DNA from: Isobaculum melis
GTDB taxonomy: Bacteria > Bacillota > Bacilli > Lactobacillales > Carnobacteriaceae
Direction of reading: 5' to 3'
NCBI RefSeq assembly: GCF_900111355.1
Contig: NZ_FOHA01000002.1
Coordinates: 292,644 to 356,643 of the forward strand
Length of the DNA stretch: 64,000 bases
Shown in pieces: positions 62,586-64,000 of this stretch. The notes under the pieces are model-generated. The model was given only the letters and a program-made list of their open reading frames with translations. It was not told where the DNA came from and made no database searches. The number at the start of each line of letters is the position of its first letter. Position 1 is the stretch's first letter. The position numbers and the translations under genes were made by a program.

Positions 62586-62879
62586 ATGAAAGTATATACT
62601 GGCAATTCTGATATCGAGCTATTTGAGCATTTAATTGAAGATGAACAACAGGTAGTGACACATTTAGTCGTCAAAAAAGGGCAAGTGGTTCCCACTCACC
62701 ATGTCAATCAAGCGGTAATTGTCGTACCTATCAAAGGAAAAATTTCATTTTCTGATGTCTCTTCTAAAGAGATGATATACCCTGGAAAAATTATTCAACT
62801 GGCGCCTCAAGAACCACATGCATTATCTGCAATTGAAGATAGTGAATTAATGGTGATTAAATCATTCCTTCGTTCATAA
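62586..62879 (+). CDS. Cupin domain protein
   Basis: 97 residues from ATG 62586 (AAAGGAGG; a TTG lies three bases earlier). A single cupin fold with KGQVVPTHHVNQAVIVVPIK and APQEPHALSAIEDSE carrying His metal ligands. Probably a small-molecule sensor or binding partner of the methyltransferase. Confidence 0.82.
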   Translation: MKVYTGNSDIELFEHLIEDEQQVVTHLVVKKGQVVPTHHVNQAVIVVPIKGKISFSDVSSKEMIYPGKIIQLAPQEPHALSAIEDSELMVIKSFLRS

Positions 62880-63014
62880 ACAGTCATCTTTAGTTGGCAC
62901 TTAGATGTGGCTCTTACAGCCTAATAGGAGTCTAAAATTGAAAAAACAGGAGGAGCAATAAAAATTAAATTTTAATTTTTATACATATCATTTTCAAACA
63001 AAAATGAATCATCG

Positions 63015-63049
63015 ACTAAGCCACCAATCACCATGATTGGTGGCTTAGT
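63015..63049. other. 16-bp perfect hairpin
   Basis: ACTAAGCCACCAATCA pairs perfectly with its complement across three bases. No T run follows on either strand, so it may be a weak terminator after the cupin gene or another structure. The rest of 62880-63234 has no gene; a second stem (GACACCTCTT/AAGAGGTC, 63199-63232) ends in TTTTATTTTT on the plus strand and looks like a terminator. Confidence 0.5.
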
Positions 63050-63234
63050 GCAATTACCTTGTTACTTTTAAGTCTATCTATCTTAAGCTTGAGAGACTGC
63101 TAATGCTTTGTAAGGATACTTCATATCTCATTAAGTGAGCATTTTTTTCAAAGTCACCTATTAAAACTTCTTTAAAATCAACTTGTTAGAATCTATTGAC
63201 ACCTCTTTCCATCTTTCTATATGTAAGAGGTCTT

Positions 63235-63657
63235 TTATTTTTCAATAACGACCCCCATATTCTTGGCTGTGCCTTCAATCATTTTCATCGCACTTTCTAA
63301 AGTATAGACATTTAAATCAGGCATTTTTATATTAGCAATCTCTGCTACTTGCTTCTTGGTCAAGGTTCCAACAGTTTCATGTCCTGTTTTTGCTGCCCCT
63401 TTTTGAATGCCTAATGCTTCTTTGATTAAAAAGGCAGTTGGTGGTGCAGTTACTTCAATTTTAAAGCTACGGTCTTCATAAATTGTAATTTTTGCTGGAA
63501 TGATTTTACCAATATCTGCTTTGGTTCGCTCATTATATTCCTGACTAAAATTTGCTAAATGAATGCCTGTTGGGGCTAAATCCTTGCCAATTGTCGCAGG
63601 CGTTACTTTTCCAGCTGGAAGATTTAATTTAATTGTTCTGATGCTATTTTTATTCAT
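63235..63657 (-). CDS. Divergent ribosomal protein L11 paralogue
   Basis: 140 residues, an L11 in full length (N-terminal part LNLPAGKVTPAT; C-terminal part MPDLNVYTLESAMKMIEGTAKNMGVVIE). It is not next to rplA, so it is probably a second copy. The first domain is unusual: the canonical PxPPVGPALGQ is replaced by P20-A-T-I-G-K25-DLAPTG, one residue shorter, with none of the prolines equivalent to E. coli P22 and P26. Changes there make ribosomes insensitive to thiostrepton and micrococcin. RBS AAGGATTGATGAG. Confidence 0.85.
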   Translation of the reverse strand: MNKNSIRTIKLNLPAGKVTPATIGKDLAPTGIHLANFSQEYNERTKADIGKIIPAKITIYEDRSFKIEVTAPPTAFLIKEALGIQKGAAKTGHETVGTLTKKQVAEIANIKMPDLNVYTLESAMKMIEGTAKNMGVVIEK

Positions 63658-63784
63658 CTCATCAATCCTTGTATATTATATTTAAGGTTTTTATCTTCCG
63701 ATTATAATTGGAGAACCTTATGAACCATTGTAATTTTCATTTGGTATTAACTCAGTTCATCTGAGATAATATAACTATTGGATT

Positions 63785-63960
63785 GAGAGGTTGTGCCGTT
63801 CATTCCTTGAGTCTTTGAACTCGTTCTCGAAAGACTGGCACCTCTCTCTGATTGGCTGTTTGCGAATGAGTTAGATGTTGAAGGTATTAATGCCTTACTC
63901 CGTATCTAGAACAAGGTAGTGACGCTTTTCAGACGAGTGGCAATCAATCCAAAATTTTAC
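63785..63960 (+). ncRNA. Candidate bridge RNA of the IS110-type element
   Basis: A strong stem (63785-63797 against 63837-63846, GAGAGGT..GCC/GGC..ACCTCTC) encloses a second stem (AGTCTTT 63810-63816 / AAAGACT 63830-63836). IS110-group elements encode a bridge RNA in the end upstream of the recombinase gene, which is where this lies. Target and donor loops cannot be assigned without the other end. Confidence 0.45.
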
Positions 63961-63977
63961 CCTTAGAAGGTGTTTCT

Positions 63978-64000
63978 ATGCTCTATCTTGGTATTGATAT
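63978..64000 (+). CDS. IS110-type transposase/recombinase, N-terminal fragment
   Basis: The first codons read MLYLGID, as in DEDD recombinases of IS110 elements (MxYxGIDI with the first catalytic Asp). GAAGGTG ribosome site five bases upstream. The gene runs off the window. Confidence 0.6.

Larger units (their letters stand above)
63735..64000 (+). mobile_element. Left end of an IS110-type insertion sequence (partial)
   Basis: The plus-strand frame at 63978 and a long structured non-coding region before it are typical of IS110-group elements. The outer boundary is not certain: 63735 is only an estimate, since such elements have no terminal inverted repeats. Confidence 0.55.

Overview
The window looks like a chromosomal segment of a low-GC Lactobacillales bacterium, most probably Enterococcus or a close relative. 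The evidence is an A+T-rich sequence with strong AGGAGG ribosome sites, class Ib nrdHIEF, an Lsa-type ABC-F gene, a folB-folK-folE-(HAM1)-folP-folT folate cluster, PTS operons with PRD-type regulators, CcpA-type cre sites and a DUF4947-like lipoprotein. No rRNA, tRNA or CRISPR array was seen. The genus is an inference.

Layout. 0-0.5 kb: start of an exported protein behind a near-consensus promoter with a large palindrome. 0.9-7.5 kb: a catabolic operon for an unidentified beta-keto acid (CoA transferase, thiolase, GntP permease, cyclase-family hydrolase, BKACE enzyme) with a divergent LysR regulator. 7.6-11 kb: a BtrH-like protein behind a MerR-type promoter, a DJ-1/isochorismatase pair and a WYL regulator. 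11-16.3 kb: a fructose-type PTS with a GatZ-like aldolase subunit and its PRD regulator. 16.6-21 kb: a serine hydrolase, a short UvrA and an AraC-GyrI regulator, resembling a drug-response module. 21-23.3 kb: a small membrane protein, ung and two SUKH-like proteins. 23.4-26.4 kb: an Rgg-like regulator, an ABC exporter and an unannotated 14-codon peptide gene, a candidate peptide-signalling locus. 26.5-30.7 kb: nrdHIEF with two NrdR boxes.

30.8-43.5 kb is an accessory island. It has a dGTPase-like HD protein paired with a membrane protein, a decayed tag gene, five tandem paralogous putative immunity genes (one frameshifted, one without its canonical start codon), and a secreted toxin of about 1035 residues with three repeats and a CdiA-type RNase A-like C-terminus. 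Gene remnants and several orphans follow.

43.7-49.4 kb: a beta-glucoside PTS, a phospho-beta-glucosidase, a PRD/Mga-like regulator and a GNAT pseudogene. 49.5-51.3 kb: an Lsa-like ABC-F gene behind an attenuator leader with a 22-residue leader peptide. 51.3-53 kb: a RelE/RelB-type toxin-antitoxin pair and two VOC proteins. 53.2-56.8 kb: the folate operon and FolT. 56.9-61 kb: a lipoprotein, an esterase, an MFS carrier and an AraC regulator. 61.1-62.9 kb: YjdF with a probable yjdF-motif RNA, then a methyltransferase and cupin behind a Fur-like box. 63.2-64 kb: a divergent solitary L11 paralogue and the left end of an IS110-type element with a structured non-coding region.

Most interesting: the Rgg/exporter/micropeptide locus (23.5-26.4 kb), the RNase A-like toxin with its immunity array, the L11 paralogue without the thiopeptide-contact prolines, the ABC-F attenuator, and the dGTPase/membrane-protein pair. 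All family assignments come from reading motifs; no database search was run.
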